NCBI GenBank assembly: GCA_934045075.1
Contig: OW203731.1
Coordinates: forward strand, 16,383,570-16,447,569
DNA from: Yponomeuta sedellus
Taxonomy: Eukaryota; Arthropoda; Insecta; Lepidoptera; Yponomeutidae
DNA length: 64,000 nt
Direction: 5' to 3'
A program made the translations under genes and the position numbers. The notes beneath the pieces are model-generated. The model had not been told where the DNA came from, did not search any database, and saw only the letters and a program-made list of their open reading frames with translations. Shown here in pieces: positions 11,066-23,327 of the stretch. How positions within the stretch are numbered: position 1 is the first letter of the stretch; every line of letters begins with the position of its first letter.

Positions 11066-11099
11066 ATGGTTTATACGACCTTTCTACCCCAAGGTAGCG
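11066..11099 (-). repeat. Right terminal inverted repeat of the 6.2-kb transposon
   Basis: Ends in ccccaaggtagcg on the plus strand, the inverse of the left end, and is followed by ATGT (11100-11103), the right copy of the target duplication. Confidence 0.9.
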
Positions 11100-11103
11100 A
11101 TGT

Positions 11104-12129
11104 ACTCGTAGATCCTCTTGAAACATTTCGCTTCGGGATTTATTTATAGGTTCTTTAGTGTACAAACTTACTAGGAACGCACGGGTTGCCATGCTCTTAT
11201 TTCAAGTCGTTCCGTTTCACAACAAAATGGAAAACGATTCAATTTAAGACAGCTGGAATCTGGACACTTCATTTTCACTGCTTTCACATGTGCTCTGCTC
11301 AGTGCTAAATACCTCGTTACAGATAAAGTGAATCTCACGAATGGTGATGGTATTAACAATTGTGTGCGCATGCAGTCTATAAATACTATTCAGTACCAAG
11401 TTCAGGGACCTGGTAATGTGTGGCAGCGCCGCAACGTCTACAAAAGATCGCTCAAATCGCGCTGAAAGATAATTTGAGTTTGAAGAACATTATGCAAACA
11501 AACAACGAGAAAGTCTTTGAGAAATTCCGCCGAATCGCGTAGTTGCAGACTTTATAGAACCAAATATGTAAATTAATTCTTGAAATAAACCTGCTACTGT
11601 ATGAGTGTACTTTAGCTGCTGTATGAGTGTACTTTAGCTTTTTGAAATAAGAAACATCATTTCGTGATTTGTCTGCGAGGTGATCCGATGAAAAGTGATT
11701 TAAGATTTAATAAAATGCCTCCCGTTGCATAGGCGGCAGCGTCACCCCTTTACACTAGGAGCCCCTTTGATGACACGTGATGACGAGTCAGAGCGAGGTA
11801 AAATGTTTGCATCTAGTACTCGTAACTCACGCACGTGTTTGTCTCGGCGGCACAAGCATTTTCCCGAGCCACAGAGGTGAATTTTTGAAATTCATTCGCC
11901 AGGAAACGCCGTATTATTTTAACGGTACTTGCGAGTAATTGCTGAGAATTTAACATTACTCGTCGTGGGTGCCGCATTGTTGTCTTTTTCGAGCTGTTTT
12001 TCGCATTCACGCGAAAATGTACGAAATGTGCGAAACGATTCAGCAACCTCTTTGTGATTTTGATCTTATTTTCTCTTGTTTACTGCAATGTGTTCTTTGT
12101 CTCTTTTGCTGTGCTTAATTTTGGTAAAT
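11104..12129. other. Intergenic, no gene seen
   Basis: Only short frames. A 22-bp direct repeat (two copies containing tgtatgagtgtactttagct) lies at about 11596-11640. Confidence 0.6.
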
Positions 12130-12255
12130 TTTTTTTACGCCTGTATCCCGGAGGGGTAGACAGATACCAGAATCTGCCACTTGCTACGATCCTGATAGAT
12201 CTCATTCGCTTCATCCAAATTCATTAGTAATTGCATGCACGCACGTCTGTTTCGG
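12130..12255 (+). repeat. Dispersed repeat B (cctgtatcccagaggggtag), partial
   Basis: Reads acgcctgtatcccggagggg, then a segment mentioning tgccacttgctacgatcctg, and ends near catgcacgcacg. The same order appears at 13256-13500, 52515-52620 and 56000-56290 and, inverted, at 38900-39075. Confidence 0.7.
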
Positions 12256-13255
12256 GTATTAGAAAATTGTATCGTTAATCTCATTTGCTGTATTACAGGA
12301 ATTGTAGCAGATATTGTAGCTTTTTATCTGTTAGTAATAAATTCTATTTCATACTATCATCTACCTATATCTCTAATCAGCCCATAAACAGAGCCCATAT
12401 CCCATCACAGTAGAAAAAAAGACTGATTTTGCAACTCGCCGATCGCAATTTAGTTAATCCATTGATATTAAATTATGCTTACGCATTCTCCTGAAGAGAT
12501 GCTGTTTGAAAAATTGGTATTATAGTATTTTCAAGGAGGATTCATTTTAACTCGCAGATCAATAAGCAGCAAACGTTACATGTTCATGGCTGGAGTGTGC
12601 CTGGGTGCACACTATAAAACGTTAAACGGTGCAATTGAGCGTGTGATGCTCGGTCCGTTGGTTGGCTGCGTCCACCAGTCTCTTGCAAGTTGCAGCCTTA
12701 TCCTGGAGAATTTATTACATTCCTTCCTATTTGCTCCGTTATATTACCTAACTCCGTGTATCGATAGTATTGCCGAAAGGCAAGACACCTTCCGCCCCAA
12801 ATTAGTTTCCATCTTTGTTTTTCTGCGTAAGCTGGTTTGCTTACTGATATTCAAATTGTCATCTAATCGTGGGTTCCATTCCTGCAGGACACATTGATTA
12901 CGCTTAGCGGCGTAGCTATTGATTGACAGACCTCAATTCATATTAAACGACAAACTTGTGGTACCCAGTTTGTCAACAAGCAAAGACTTAATTACTTGCC
13001 AGCTACCGTAAGTAAATTATGTGATTGAAATGAATGAAATGAAACACAATAAATTAGTTAACGAAATACCATTTTTAGGTACCGGTTCAAGTATCTTTGC
13101 CAACTACATAAATTATCTGTATAACCAGCTGACCCGACAATTGCTCCCCATGTCCAAATATCTTTGTTTTGGATGCACTTGCATGTTAACCCGAGATTTC
13201 CTATTTACTAGGTAACTTTTCTAACTTTTTTTCTTAATCTGACGATCATTAAAAC
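12256..13255. other. Intergenic, no gene seen
   Basis: No conserved coding signal. The 105-codon frame at 12580-12897 has no recognisable domain. Confidence 0.55.
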
Positions 13256-13500
13256 ATACATACATAACCTCACGCCTGTATCCCAGAGGGGTAGGCAGAG
13301 ACCAGGGACTGCCACTTGTCACGATCCTGACAAGTCACCTTCGCTAAATCAACGTTCACAAGTTGTTGCATGCACGCACGCCGGTTCCGGGTACTTTTTA
13401 TTTTCCCCTTTGCTAATACATCCTTATTTGGTCGATGTATGTCCGCCTGGGACGTGCCTTACCAGCCCTTAAATTATTGAAAAACATACCACTATGGTCC
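13256..13500 (+). repeat. Dispersed repeat B, longer copy
   Basis: Begins with a short tacatacataacctcacg lead, then ctgtatcccagaggggtagg, the shared middle (ccttcgctaaatcaacgttc) and the shared 3' part (gtatgtccgcctgggacgtg). It aligns by eye over its length with 56000-56220. Confidence 0.75.
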
Positions 13501-16417
13501 AGCTGTTCTAAAGGGATGCGCTGAAAACGAACAAAAGTTATGTTTTGTTATATACAATTTTTACGTAGGTATAGACGTTTTACTTTTGCTTGTTCTGTAT
13601 TAGAGTGGTATTTTCTATTTATTTTCTATTTTAACAATTTCTATTTATGCATCATGTTGCATAGTGCTAAGCTAATAGTGGTATGCTAACCGCATATCAG
13701 CAGGGACGTGCAATGTGGTCAGTCAGACAGCTAGCGCAGGCTATGGGTTTTGTGTCGCAAAATAGATAAAACGCTGCGAACCAACCAACTCCTGCCTGCA
13801 ACTGCTACCTGTAATAGGTAAGCTATATGCTACGGCATAGCATTGCCATTTGTACTTCGCGTAACGATTACGGATGTGATCATGTGTTTAATTATTGTAA
13901 TCGGACGTGTGCTATTGAAATGGTATGTGTTGTGGCGTCTCACAAAACAATCGTCAGATTACCGTCCCTGTATGAGAATCGCATTCATTGTTTCATGTTC
14001 CTTAACGGCTCTCACGTCATTTTACCTTTATTATTGCTTTAAGCGTTCTGTCTCATTACATACAAGACATTCTCCCAGGCCGGGATTATAGGTTTAACCA
14101 TAGCAGATAGGTTGTATTCAATTTACTTCCTCCTTGTCCATTGTATGCAAATCCTGCATAATGTAGAATCATTGCACCGTTTTCCGTGAACAAAGTCATA
14201 TATCACCTACATGAATTGAGTAGGATTATAATGTAGAGATCTAAAGTTAAAATTAGGAAACAGTTGCATTGGGTCGATGTGAATGTGTGATAGCGACAGC
14301 AACTAAAGTGAACGAACTTGGCGACCTACGTGATGCTAAACATTGGATAAAGCCGGAGGTAACCGCTCCACTGAAAGGTTTAATAATGTATGTACGCAAA
14401 AGGAAAAGCCTCGACGTATCGTTTCATCGATCACAAGCCCACGACGAAACTAAACGGAAATCCATCACACGCACACAATGGCTCTGAAGAAGCCTTAAAG
14501 TATAAAGGCTTGCATGTCAAAAGGATTCAAACATATCGTTACACTCTAACGTATTACCATGCACCCTTTCCTGAGCTTTCCTTTGTTGGTATATTGGACT
14601 TGTGAGAGACATTTTGACGTTCTTTTCTTCTTGTTTCCCTTCACTTGGTGAAATTGTAGTGTTACTGCAGTCGAAGGCGCTCTCTGGTAGTCGTAAAACG
14701 TTATTTTTATACACAAGAGGTGGTGGGCCTTGGGGAGGCCAATGTTAGTCGGTGGACGAAGGTGGGGTGGTCGAACGGAATATGTTTAAAGCAAATGTGT
14801 TTCGATAATAACAAACCTATTATGTGTAGCGCGAACCAAAATCTTTTTAAAACAAAAAAAATAGAGAGATAGAGGAATTTTCCAAGTTCAGTTACAAAGG
14901 CTTCTCGTTTATAATGTGTAGTCTACTTCGTGCCTTTATTTTACACTCGAAGTAACACCAAACACTTCAAAGCGCCTTTTGAGAGCACCCCAGACATTAA
15001 GGAAGTCTGCGTTTAGTTTGCTCTTTTGTACAAACTTGGTGAACTATGGGCTAAAATAATTAAATGTTTGAGATTTTTGTAGTCTATTTCGAGGTATCTC
15101 CAAATATTGGAGGCAGTAATCTCGTCACGAGATCACGATCATCATTGTTTATTGTTAAGGCAACATCTACGCTATCTATTTCATTAATCGTTATTAGGTG
15201 CGTTGGCTTCCACAATACATCGTTCATGGTTAAATCAGATAGCTCATTAGAAATCCTATACATTTGGTATGCAAGTCCAGTAAGCGTTCCACTAAGTCAT
15301 TGTACTGCGGTCGTGATTACGATAGAAATTACCTCCGATGTTCAAATGCGCTGTATGAGAATCGAAATCGGATTTGTAATTACAAAATGCATGATATTAG
15401 CTAAAGCGTTAGGTCCAAAATGTATTTAGGTTGGTATTTCGATACATGCTACACCAATTCCTGTCACAGACACCGATTAAATTCGATGACATACATCATG
15501 ATACTTCTCTCCGATTTGCAGAGTTCTTCTTTGTTATTTCTTACCTAAAATGCGATTGTATTTCATTATTAGCCTGTCTTGCAATTCCGGCAAATGTTTT
15601 GCGTACGATGTCTCTGTTATTGGTTGCGCGATTGTTATTCTGATTGTCTCCATCCTTTGTTTACAATTTGTCATTCCTTTCGACGCCGTTCGACGTTTGT
15701 TGTTATAAATACCAGCTTTTGCCCGCGACTTTGTACGCGGAAGTGATGACTCGAGGAAACTGGTTTAGTCAGCATTGTCTGTCTGAATCGTTGGGTATCG
15801 AAAGTTAGAATTTCTCCCTCGAGAGGTTCAGTAACAGAAAGCGTGGATGTGTTTGGGGCATAAAATATACTCGACTGCCCTCTTGAGCTTAAGAACAGCG
15901 TTTTCTATGCCTCGAATGAAACTTAGAAATTATGGGTAGCCCGCGCTTTTGGAGTGTGCTTCAAAAATGTAGCACAAAACTTGTTTACATTTAGCCGAGT
16001 CTCGAGGGGGCTTCGAACTAGGTATACGCTTTTGGGGGACTTAATAATGGTCATGCCTATTAAAGGGGAGGGCTGTAAAGTAGGGTATTATTTTTCCTGT
16101 ATGGTATTATTTTTATGCTTTTAATTAAGAAGCAGGTGTGTATGTTTAGGTATACCGGTGAAAAGTGTATATATTGTAAGAAGAGTAGTCTAGTGCAGCT
16201 GGTGTAATCGGAAACTAACAATAAACTGACATATTTGATACTTGCTGTACTTTTGTTGGCGTTTGTGTGAAATTTTTGTTTTAGAAACTACACAATTTAG
16301 TCACCAAAAAATAAATATTTAACCAACAAGAAAAACAGCAAAGCGTTATACAATTAGCCAATAATTATGCGGACAGAATAAACCTTTGCAGATTTTTGTT
16401 GAACAAATATTTTATGA
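13501..16417. other. Intergenic, no gene seen; one Helitron end fragment
   Basis: No recognisable gene. Frames at 15064-15429 and 15431-15643 are AT-rich and unlike anything I know. At about 15710-15740 agcttttgcccgcgactttg is a fragment of the 3' end of the Helitron family seen at 26295 and 42245. Confidence 0.5.
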
Positions 16418-16428
16418 TAATACGTTTT

Positions 16429-16578
16429 TATATTCTTTTTATTAATGCACTAACCCGTGCTACGGACAATTTTAAAAACCCATTTAGAGGCTAAAAATTC
16501 CACCCATGCCGGGATTCGAACCCGCGACCTCTGGCTATCCGTGCAAGCGCTCTTTCCAACTGAGCTAATGGGCGACTC
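16429..16578 (-). mobile_element. tRNA-derived SINE, complete, with 11-bp TSD
   Basis: On the minus strand the element starts with a tRNA-like head (TCGCCCATTAGCTCAGTTGG... and a T-arm GGGTTCGAATCCC), continues with a short body (tagcctctaaatgggttttt) and ends in gggttagtgcattaataaaa. TAATACGTTTT is duplicated exactly at 16418-16428 and 16579-16589. This copy defines the unit as 150 bp beginning at the tRNA head. A- and B-box-like sequences for RNA polymerase III are inside the head. Confidence 0.85.
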
Positions 16579-16589
16579 TAATACGTTTT

Positions 16590-17500
16590 GTTCGGCTCCA
16601 ATCTCATATTGATGCTGATTTATTTGATATAATTTCTGCTGCTAGTGGGAACTTTCTGCTTAACAATTTTTGGTGAATTAGCCGACCATGTTTAAAATGG
16701 TGAATGTTTGAAATGACACCTTTTGCGTCACCCAAAAGCTATAGAAGAAAATAATACACATCAGTATTAGTTTTAACGCCACGTGAGTCTAGTAAATTAT
16801 GAAGCGTACACAAAAATATCTAATTAGTGTCGCTGCCACCGGAGACTTATTTAAGCGTTACTAACTACTAGACTTACAAATGTTGTGGCATAAAAGCCCA
16901 TATTTATTACTGCTTTTACTTTTAAACGAAGTACAATCTGCTCGATGATAAATTCGGAAGCGCACCATTTAATTATTTTACCATCTTAACGAATATTTTC
17001 TGTTACTCATTCTCTGCTACTTCCAACACTGTCGTTGAATAAAATATTAGGCCCAAAAACGTCCTTCCAAACAAAATTATTTTCCGACATCCGTGTAGGA
17101 GGTAGAGTTTTCTTAAAATAACGGTGTAAGTTTCTGCTGTACCCAGGGATGTTTAGTCTAGCCTTGCCGGAATGAGGCCATAATTTACCAGGGACGCTAA
17201 GTGTCTCCTTTACCTGAGACCAGAGCTGCCTGCAGGTCTACACCGTAACATTTTAAAAACTTGTATATTTGCCCGTGCTATCAAAACTAACAATTATAAG
17301 TATACGGGAAATATATTAACTTTTAGCGCAGTCACTTTTGATTTTTATACAAAAATGAGAAGTTACCAATTCGAGTTACATATTGGTGTTGAAATTGCTT
17401 TGCCTTTAGAAGACAAAACATGATAATTTAAAATGAAACGGAAATGAAAAAAACTTTATTGTAAAACGGTAACAAACAAAAAGTTATACTATTTTTATTT
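16590..17500. other. Intergenic, no gene seen
   Basis: No coding signal, tRNA or repeat structure recognised. Confidence 0.5.
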
Positions 17501-17586
17501 TTAATGCACTAACCCGTGCTAAGGACAATTTTAAAAAACTATTTAGAGCCTCTAAAGAGTTTTTTAAAATTGTCCTTAGCACGGGC
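17501..17586. repeat. Inverted pair of SINE 3' tails
   Basis: A minus-oriented SINE tail (taatgcactaacccgtgcta...) meets a plus-oriented tail (cctctaaagagttttttaaa...ttagcacggg) head to head, so the stretch folds into a hairpin. No tRNA head is present. Confidence 0.7.
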
Positions 17587-17810
17587 TGGCAGGCGTGTTT
17601 TATTGGATATCGGTCCCTCCCAGGTACAGGTAGATATCAAAGAACGCACACATGGACGTAATTTTTACACGACTCGATATTGGTTGTTGAACATACAAAG
17701 TGAGAGACTATCTTAAGTCGGTTCACGTCAGCAGAAAATGTTTATTTAGGTTGTCTAGAAGAGATCACCTTTAGAGATACACCGCAGATTGCAAAGTATC
17801 AAGTATGTGT

Positions 17811-18145
17811 GGAATTTTTAGCCTCTAAATAGGTTTTTAAAAATTGTCCTTAGCACGGGTTAGTGCATTAAAAATAACATAATCATGTAGGTACAGCGAT
17901 ATCATTCCGATGTAAAATCAACTGCAGAGTAGGTAGTCGGGGCTGTAAATGATGCAATCTACTTCAGCCAGATGTCGCTACCAGTACGTAATACAGAGAA
18001 TAGTGTAAAGAGGTTCGAAATTTCACTGATGCCGGTGAGTCGCCCATTAGCTCAATTGGATAGAGCGCTGGCACGGATAGCCAGAAGTCGCGGGTTCGAA
18101 TCCCGGCATGGATGGAATTTTTAGCCTCTAAATAGTTTTTTAAAA
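17811..18145 (+). mobile_element. Composite SINE: tail, 160-bp linker, then tRNA-headed SINE
   Basis: 17821-17873 is a SINE tail ending ttagtgcattaaaaataaca. 17877-18037 is a linker (catgtaggtacagcgatatc through atttcactgatgccggtgag). 18038-18110 is the tRNA-like head and 18111-18145 a truncated body. The head can fold: D arm GCTC/GAGC, anticodon stem CTGGC/GCCAG and T arm CGGG/CCCG. The loop has C where T33 is expected, so it is not a working tRNA. The same linker recurs upstream of SINE heads at 38690-38850 and 50612-50735 (inverted). Confidence 0.8.
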
Positions 18146-18159
18146 CAAGAAGTTCATAT

Positions 18160-18650
18160 TAACTCTTTGTATGTCCCTACTACTGGGGCACGGGTCTGTT
18201 CCTGCATCGCAAGTTACTAGCAAAAGGTAATTAGATCCCAAACTGTCATTGCCTGTGCTATGTAGCCAGAATTTGTAAAAACATTGTGTCAACTATTTTC
18301 TTGTACTTACTCAAAAATAAATTTCGACATCCCCGTACATCCCCCTTTACACTCTTAAACTGCTGATAAACTCTATCTCCGAATTAACTCAACATGGCAA
18401 CGATATCGACCCCTGTATGTCCCCACTGCTGGGGTAGGGGTGGTTAGGCTGTACTCGACCACGGGGGCCAAGTCCTGGTTGGTGGAGAATTGTAAGACTG
18501 TGGCGAGCCTTACTGTCAGAAGTTATCAAGCCGCCCATAAGGCCTCTGACATGGCTTAACGACTGTCATTACATGACAGCCGGCACCAACGGCTTAACGT
18601 GCCTTGCGAAAGTATTCTTTATGATTCGCGATACTCTTACTTATTAGGTA
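18160..18650 (+). repeat. Dispersed repeat A (tgtccccactgctggggcac), two pieces
   Basis: A start fragment at 18160-18212 (tatgtccctactactggggc) and a longer copy at 18398-18600 running through gtaagactgtgg, cttactgtcagaagttatca, agccgccca and cctctgacatggcttaacg. Other copies are at 40737, 49995, 51820 (inverted), 55340 and 59195. Confidence 0.75.
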
Positions 18651-18835
18651 AAACGTTTAATATATAACTGTGCCTTGCGAAGCACGGAAGCGCTCGGAAA
18701 AAATGTCACTAGCGGTAGTCACGGGACGGTCACCCATCCTGCACCGGACCGCGCCTGTTGTTGCTTAATGCAAATGATTGATTCCAATCACTCGGTTCGA
18801 CTAGGCCACGAACGCTTCACATGGCATGGAAGAAG
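18651..18835 (+). repeat. Dispersed repeat D (cacccatcctgcaccgg)
   Basis: Contains tgccttgcgaagcacggaag, then actagcggtagtcacgggac, then ggtcacccatcctgc. An inverted, diverged relative is at about 36495-36575 (gcagaatgggtgaccgtctt ... ctccgtgcttcgcaagg). Confidence 0.6.
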
Positions 18836-21324
18836 CTAAATCTATACTAATAGGAGGATGCATTTTCCGAGGCTCGTCCAACGTACCTGGATTACGGTGG
18901 GTTCCTCCGCCAAAGTTTTCTAATCAGCATTGAACCTTGACTCTCATCTTGGGACTACTAACTTTGACAGTTTTGGCATTAAATTACGTAGACCAAGAAA
19001 GTTCCTTGACGTAGACGTAACTATACCAGACAGATAACACAAATGAAATGACCAAGTTAGTATGATGTACTTACTAAAATATGTATTATTGCACTTTCAC
19101 TTAATTCTATAAGAGCATATACTCGTAAGTTGTTTCTACGTGGTTTCAGAGTTGATGTGGTTAGAATCTGAACTGTATTTCCTGTCGTGACAAAGAAATC
19201 GCGAGATAAAAATTTTTTTGTCCATATCTAAGCGAGTGACTTTGGAACAATTTAACAACAAAAAAATTCTCTTAACTTATTTAAATGAGTATTTACTTAA
19301 TATTTAGTTTGGAAGAATATTTGAAGTACAAAGCTCTATAGAACTCTAGTCATCTATCTTTAGTTTACTTTACTCCATCTGCGGCTAGATTAACTCGCCT
19401 CTTTACTAAGTACACTTTCTTTTGTATTGTCCCCCGCACACAGACAAGACTTCCACTATTAAAATGACTGAGGCGTCAAACCTTTTCCTCCTTTAAATTT
19501 TACTACTTTTGCTTATTGCTTCTCCTACCTTCTCCAGCCTGTGATCCACGAACCGTTATTTGCCAAGTTTTGTTTCAATATCACAAGAAAAAGTTATTCC
19601 ATTCAAAAAACAAATATCTCTACTTCCCATTTTGTTGGCGACAGCCGAGGACATTCCTCTTTGAGGGTTGCCTGGATCCCATTGCCAATATTGGATTTTA
19701 AAGTAAATAATGCCTTAGTTTCGTGTCTATCTTTCCGAGGAATATTTTAATCAAATCTTTGTGAAGTTTGATCTGAATACCGTTTATTTTGAAGAGAAAC
19801 CTCGCGCCACGGTCCGTAGATTGCGCTACGAGTATCGGAGACAGTTTGAGGATTAAAAATAGTTTACTTGTAATATCGTTGACATCGGCTAATTTCATTA
19901 TGGTCTATTTTGTGTGAGGCGGGAAGCATTAATAGTTTTTCAGTTATTTTCTGTATCTAATCATGTTTCAAAAACAGTTTTTATATCACCTTGATAAAAA
20001 TTAAAAGCAAATCCTATCGGAAAAGTTTAGAAAGAGTCCACGTAGAGATATATTCATTTATAGAAAACTATGTCACAAAAATGCATCATAATAATTCAAT
20101 TCGATTATTTTTATTCATTGTAAAATCAAAATGTTTTCTTAATGAACCTCGAAGTTTGTTATAATAGCTATAAAATATAATAGCTGTCCAAAAAGTTTCG
20201 TTAAGAATACAAAACATATACTGATAGGGACAGGGAACAAGCGAGAGAAAACTGAGTAAGTAAAGTACCTAAATGTTAAGACCAACAACTCTATTTCAGC
20301 CGCGAATGAACAAGAAAGGAGCAGAACGTGTTTTCCCTTTCCTCGACCATATGTTTCTTATCGAAATGCGGGCAACCCTACCACGATCTGTCATAAACCC
20401 CCGAATTGCCGCATGGAGGAAGAATAAAACTCGCATAGGGCACTACGGCCCAATTCATTGAGTCACGTACGCGTGCCGCATTACAGCGGAAACAAGGGAT
20501 ATGTGGGCTGTGGTAATCCTCCGATGCATATCAGGTAGCTTCACGCGATCTTCGTCTTGGCGAGCAATTAACAATGTGTTAATAGGTGCGTTTCTTCCGC
20601 GTCCGTCTCGCTTGCTGGGTCTGCGGTTAGGTTATGAAGGATGTTGCAGTAAGTGAATTTGTAATTGGGCCCAATTTCTTTTACGCCAGTGCTGCGAGAT
20701 GGGAGTATTCAAGAGTTGGTCCTAAAAAAAAATCGTTTTACGGGCAATTAAAATTTTCAAACGCAAGATTTTCGGGCAAAGATATGAGGCTCCAACTTTT
20801 TAAAAGAGCTCTAAAGATTATATCGCTTCAAACTTTACGAGGCCGGGTTTGCTCAAATACTGTTCTGCAAGCTCGGTGATGAGGGCGACATCTTCAAAGT
20901 GTAATTTGGGACGAAGCACGGGGTAATAAATTACTCTATCGGTGTATAAGTTGGATTGCGTGAGACACATTCGAGAGTGGGCTACGGGGGTACGCACTCG
21001 TAGGCTCATTACACGCTCAATACTTGTAAAGAATTCGAACGCTGTGTATCCGATTTACTGGATTGGTGTAACACGAATCCCCAAATCTATTTGAAATGGA
21101 GTTTACTAATACATTTTTCTGCAAATTTGACTACGGTGAAAACTAATTATAAATATCAGCGGTTCCATTCTAAATGGGACAGCTGATATTTTTTCGCGAT
21201 TTCAAAGTTTTCGTTTTAGTAACAGCTGTTCGTTGTTGGAACGGAATTAACTTTAAACGCAGCTGCGTTATCATTTCTAATAACGGAACGTTATCATATC
21301 ACTGTCAAATATCGCTTACGAGTT
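18836..21324. other. Intergenic, no gene seen
   Basis: Short frames only. 20460-20640 is richer in CpG than its surroundings, but I see no gene start there. Confidence 0.5.
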
Positions 21325-21533
21325 GTTCACTCCACACATTAATTAAAAAGACAAATTCACTCTCTCTTGTATTTCTTATTGTTTCTGCCTAATAAATGTC
21401 AGTTGTGAAATTTTCAATGCGTGTTCTGTTTCAACGGGTTCATGTTCAAAAAGGACACGGATTGAAAATTTCACCAAGAGAATTTCACCAATACAAGAGA
21501 GAGTGGATTTGTCTTTTTAATTAATGTGTGGAG
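21325..21533. mobile_element. Foldback element, about 209 bp
   Basis: The left arm from 21325 (actccacacattaattaaaa, then agacaaattcactctctctt) is the inverse of the right arm ending 21533 (agagagagtggatttgtctt...ttaatgtgtggagt). The inner parts also pair (gtgaaattttcaatgcgtgt with acacggattgaaaatttcac). Consistent with a MITE or snapback element; no TSD identified. Confidence 0.75.
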
Positions 21534-23135
21534 TTTCCTTCGTACTGACTTTTCTCATCAGTAAGAACCCACAAAATTCAAACAGATCTCGGGATTTTAT
21601 CACAGCCTGCATAAAGAGTAATTTCACGAACGAATTTGCGATGATCAGTCAAAATTGTTCACTTGCGACTTGAGTATGCTGCCAGCGGTTGGAAGAGGTT
21701 GGATTGGACAAGAACAAAAAAAGTGGCGTACTTCGGTGATGCATATATCATATTTTGGACGAATACAGGCTGATTTATTGGGTAAAGTCGGCTTGGCACT
21801 TTTCGAGTCCCTCTAGTCCATTATTGACTTTAGTCAGCCAGACTGACCTGAAAATCATCTTATCTCAGTTAGAATGCTTATGAAAAGTTCACCTGCGCCC
21901 GACCAAGCATAAATTCGGTTTGACAAGCTCATTTGACGGTGTTCCGAGCCCTTCAGGGAAGCCCTGCGGTATTGATCGCCGGCGCCCCACACGTATGGGC
22001 ACAGGCGACGAGGGGGCGAGGGCCGGCATCCTGTAAACATTCCGTTGCCAACACTTAGAAGAAAAACTTCTTTCAAATTCATAAATTCAGCTTCGACGGT
22101 ATGTTGGAGGTTATTTTGAAGAAATTGTAAGTTAGGTTTTGCATGGGCTGCTTGGTAGACTGCTTTTCTTCCTCAGAATTGCTTGTCATGTCTACTGCTG
22201 AACATGTAACGTGAAGACTTCATCTTTGCGATTTTTTTCCAAAGGAACCATGACTGAAAAACCAACGGCTTAGGAGATATTGAACCGGGGATTGGCAACA
22301 CTGCGAAATCAAAGCCATTTGGTCAATGATCAAGAAATTTGTCGCGCATTAAAAAGAGCTTAGTACAAGTTTAATGTTTTGTACTAAGGTCACGCCACGG
22401 CTGTTGTCTCGGCAAAGTCTGGCCTTCAGACTAAGTAGAAATACAAGTCTGGTCGGCTTAATGATCTATAAGATAGCTAATCCCGCTTTATTCTAAGTGA
22501 ATAAAGTTTTACAGAAAATAAGACCGACTTTGCAAACAATATTAACTCTCAGTCGTGCAACTAAATCTAATGACGCGAATCTACAAAGATTCAAGCATTC
22601 ACGCTCGTTTTGGAGACGACTCAAGACTTCAAGCGTCCGTTGCAATATTAATCAACTCCGAGACTTGCAAACTTTAAGCTTCATGGAAAAGAGTTATCTA
22701 CTCGGCATGAAATTGATATCTCATGTTTAAAAGCAGCAGGGAGACAGAAATATTAAAGGAAAAGCTTCCACCGATTCAACTTGTCACTGAAAGCCGCACA
22801 TTTACCCACTTTGCGCCGTAATCCTTTAAAATGGAGCCCTGTTTTCATTACGGCACACTCTGCTTTCAGCTGTGTGTGAGCCACCAACAGTGATTTGTCC
22901 CAGTTCATGGCTCTCATGTTTTGAATGAAAACATTCGCTGGAGCCAAACATTTCTGTGTTTAACGTGACGCAACCGGAGGTGGATTAACCGAATTTACTG
23001 GATTAATTTCATCATTATCGGAGTAATAACATGGTATTGTTTGAATACGTCTGTTAGCTTTTAGAATAGAGGCTTCGGTTTTCGCCGAAAGCACACAAGT
23101 GTAATACTTCTTCCTGCGCCCGATTTAGAAATTAA
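21534..23135. other. Intergenic, no gene seen
   Basis: No recognisable gene or element. Confidence 0.5.
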
Positions 23136-23327
23136 GGGTCTGTTTCACAATCTGCAGATAAAGTTCCGGATAAGCTATCCGCAACCAGGGCTGCCGTTTG
23201 TTCTAAATTTGAAGCCATAAACGAACACACGCAATATAGGAAAAAATATTCAAATTTAGAACGAACGGCAGCCCTGGTTGCGGATAGCTTATCTGGAACT
23301 TTATTTGAACATTGTGAAACAGAGGCT
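23136..23327. mobile_element. MITE with 75-bp inverted arms
   Basis: Left arm GGTCTGTTTCACAATCTGCA through gataagctatccgcaaccag and ttctaaatttgaa; right arm is its inverse ending attgtgaaacagaggct. The inner 50 bp of each arm (gcggatagcttat, cagccctggttg) are almost identical. The 35-bp centre is unique. Confidence 0.85.

Larger units (their letters stand above)
4882..11099 (-). mobile_element. Complete 6.2-kb DNA transposon with a DUF7869-type gene
   Basis: Seen directly: 34-bp terminal inverted repeats (4882-4915 and 11066-11099) that differ at one position, begin CGCTACCTTGGGGTAGAAAG and end (A/G)CCAT; a perfect ATGT target duplication outside both ends; and one two-exon gene on the minus strand filling the middle. 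Both subterminal regions carry scattered copies of a motif like GTATAARCC or TGTAAAAACCA, on both strands, resembling the inner half of the terminal repeat. Cut-and-paste transposons commonly have such transposase-binding sites. The reading frame is open and the TSD undamaged, so the insertion looks young. The superfamily is not certain: 4-bp duplications occur in Sola and some other groups, and the gene is of an uncharacterised domain family. Confidence 0.85.

Noticed and set aside
15064..15643. 121- and 70-codon plus frames as a gene
   Set aside because: AT-rich, no motif and no splice structure that I can support; the minus strand shows scattered short open stretches of no recognised family either.
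16503..16574. tRNA-like sequences (also at 18038, 28985, 30973, 38607, 48080, 50530 and 57910) as tRNA genes
   Set aside because: They are attached to repeated bodies and tails, some have target duplications, the anticodon loop lacks the T33 rule in the first family, and the stems are mismatched in others. I call them SINE heads.
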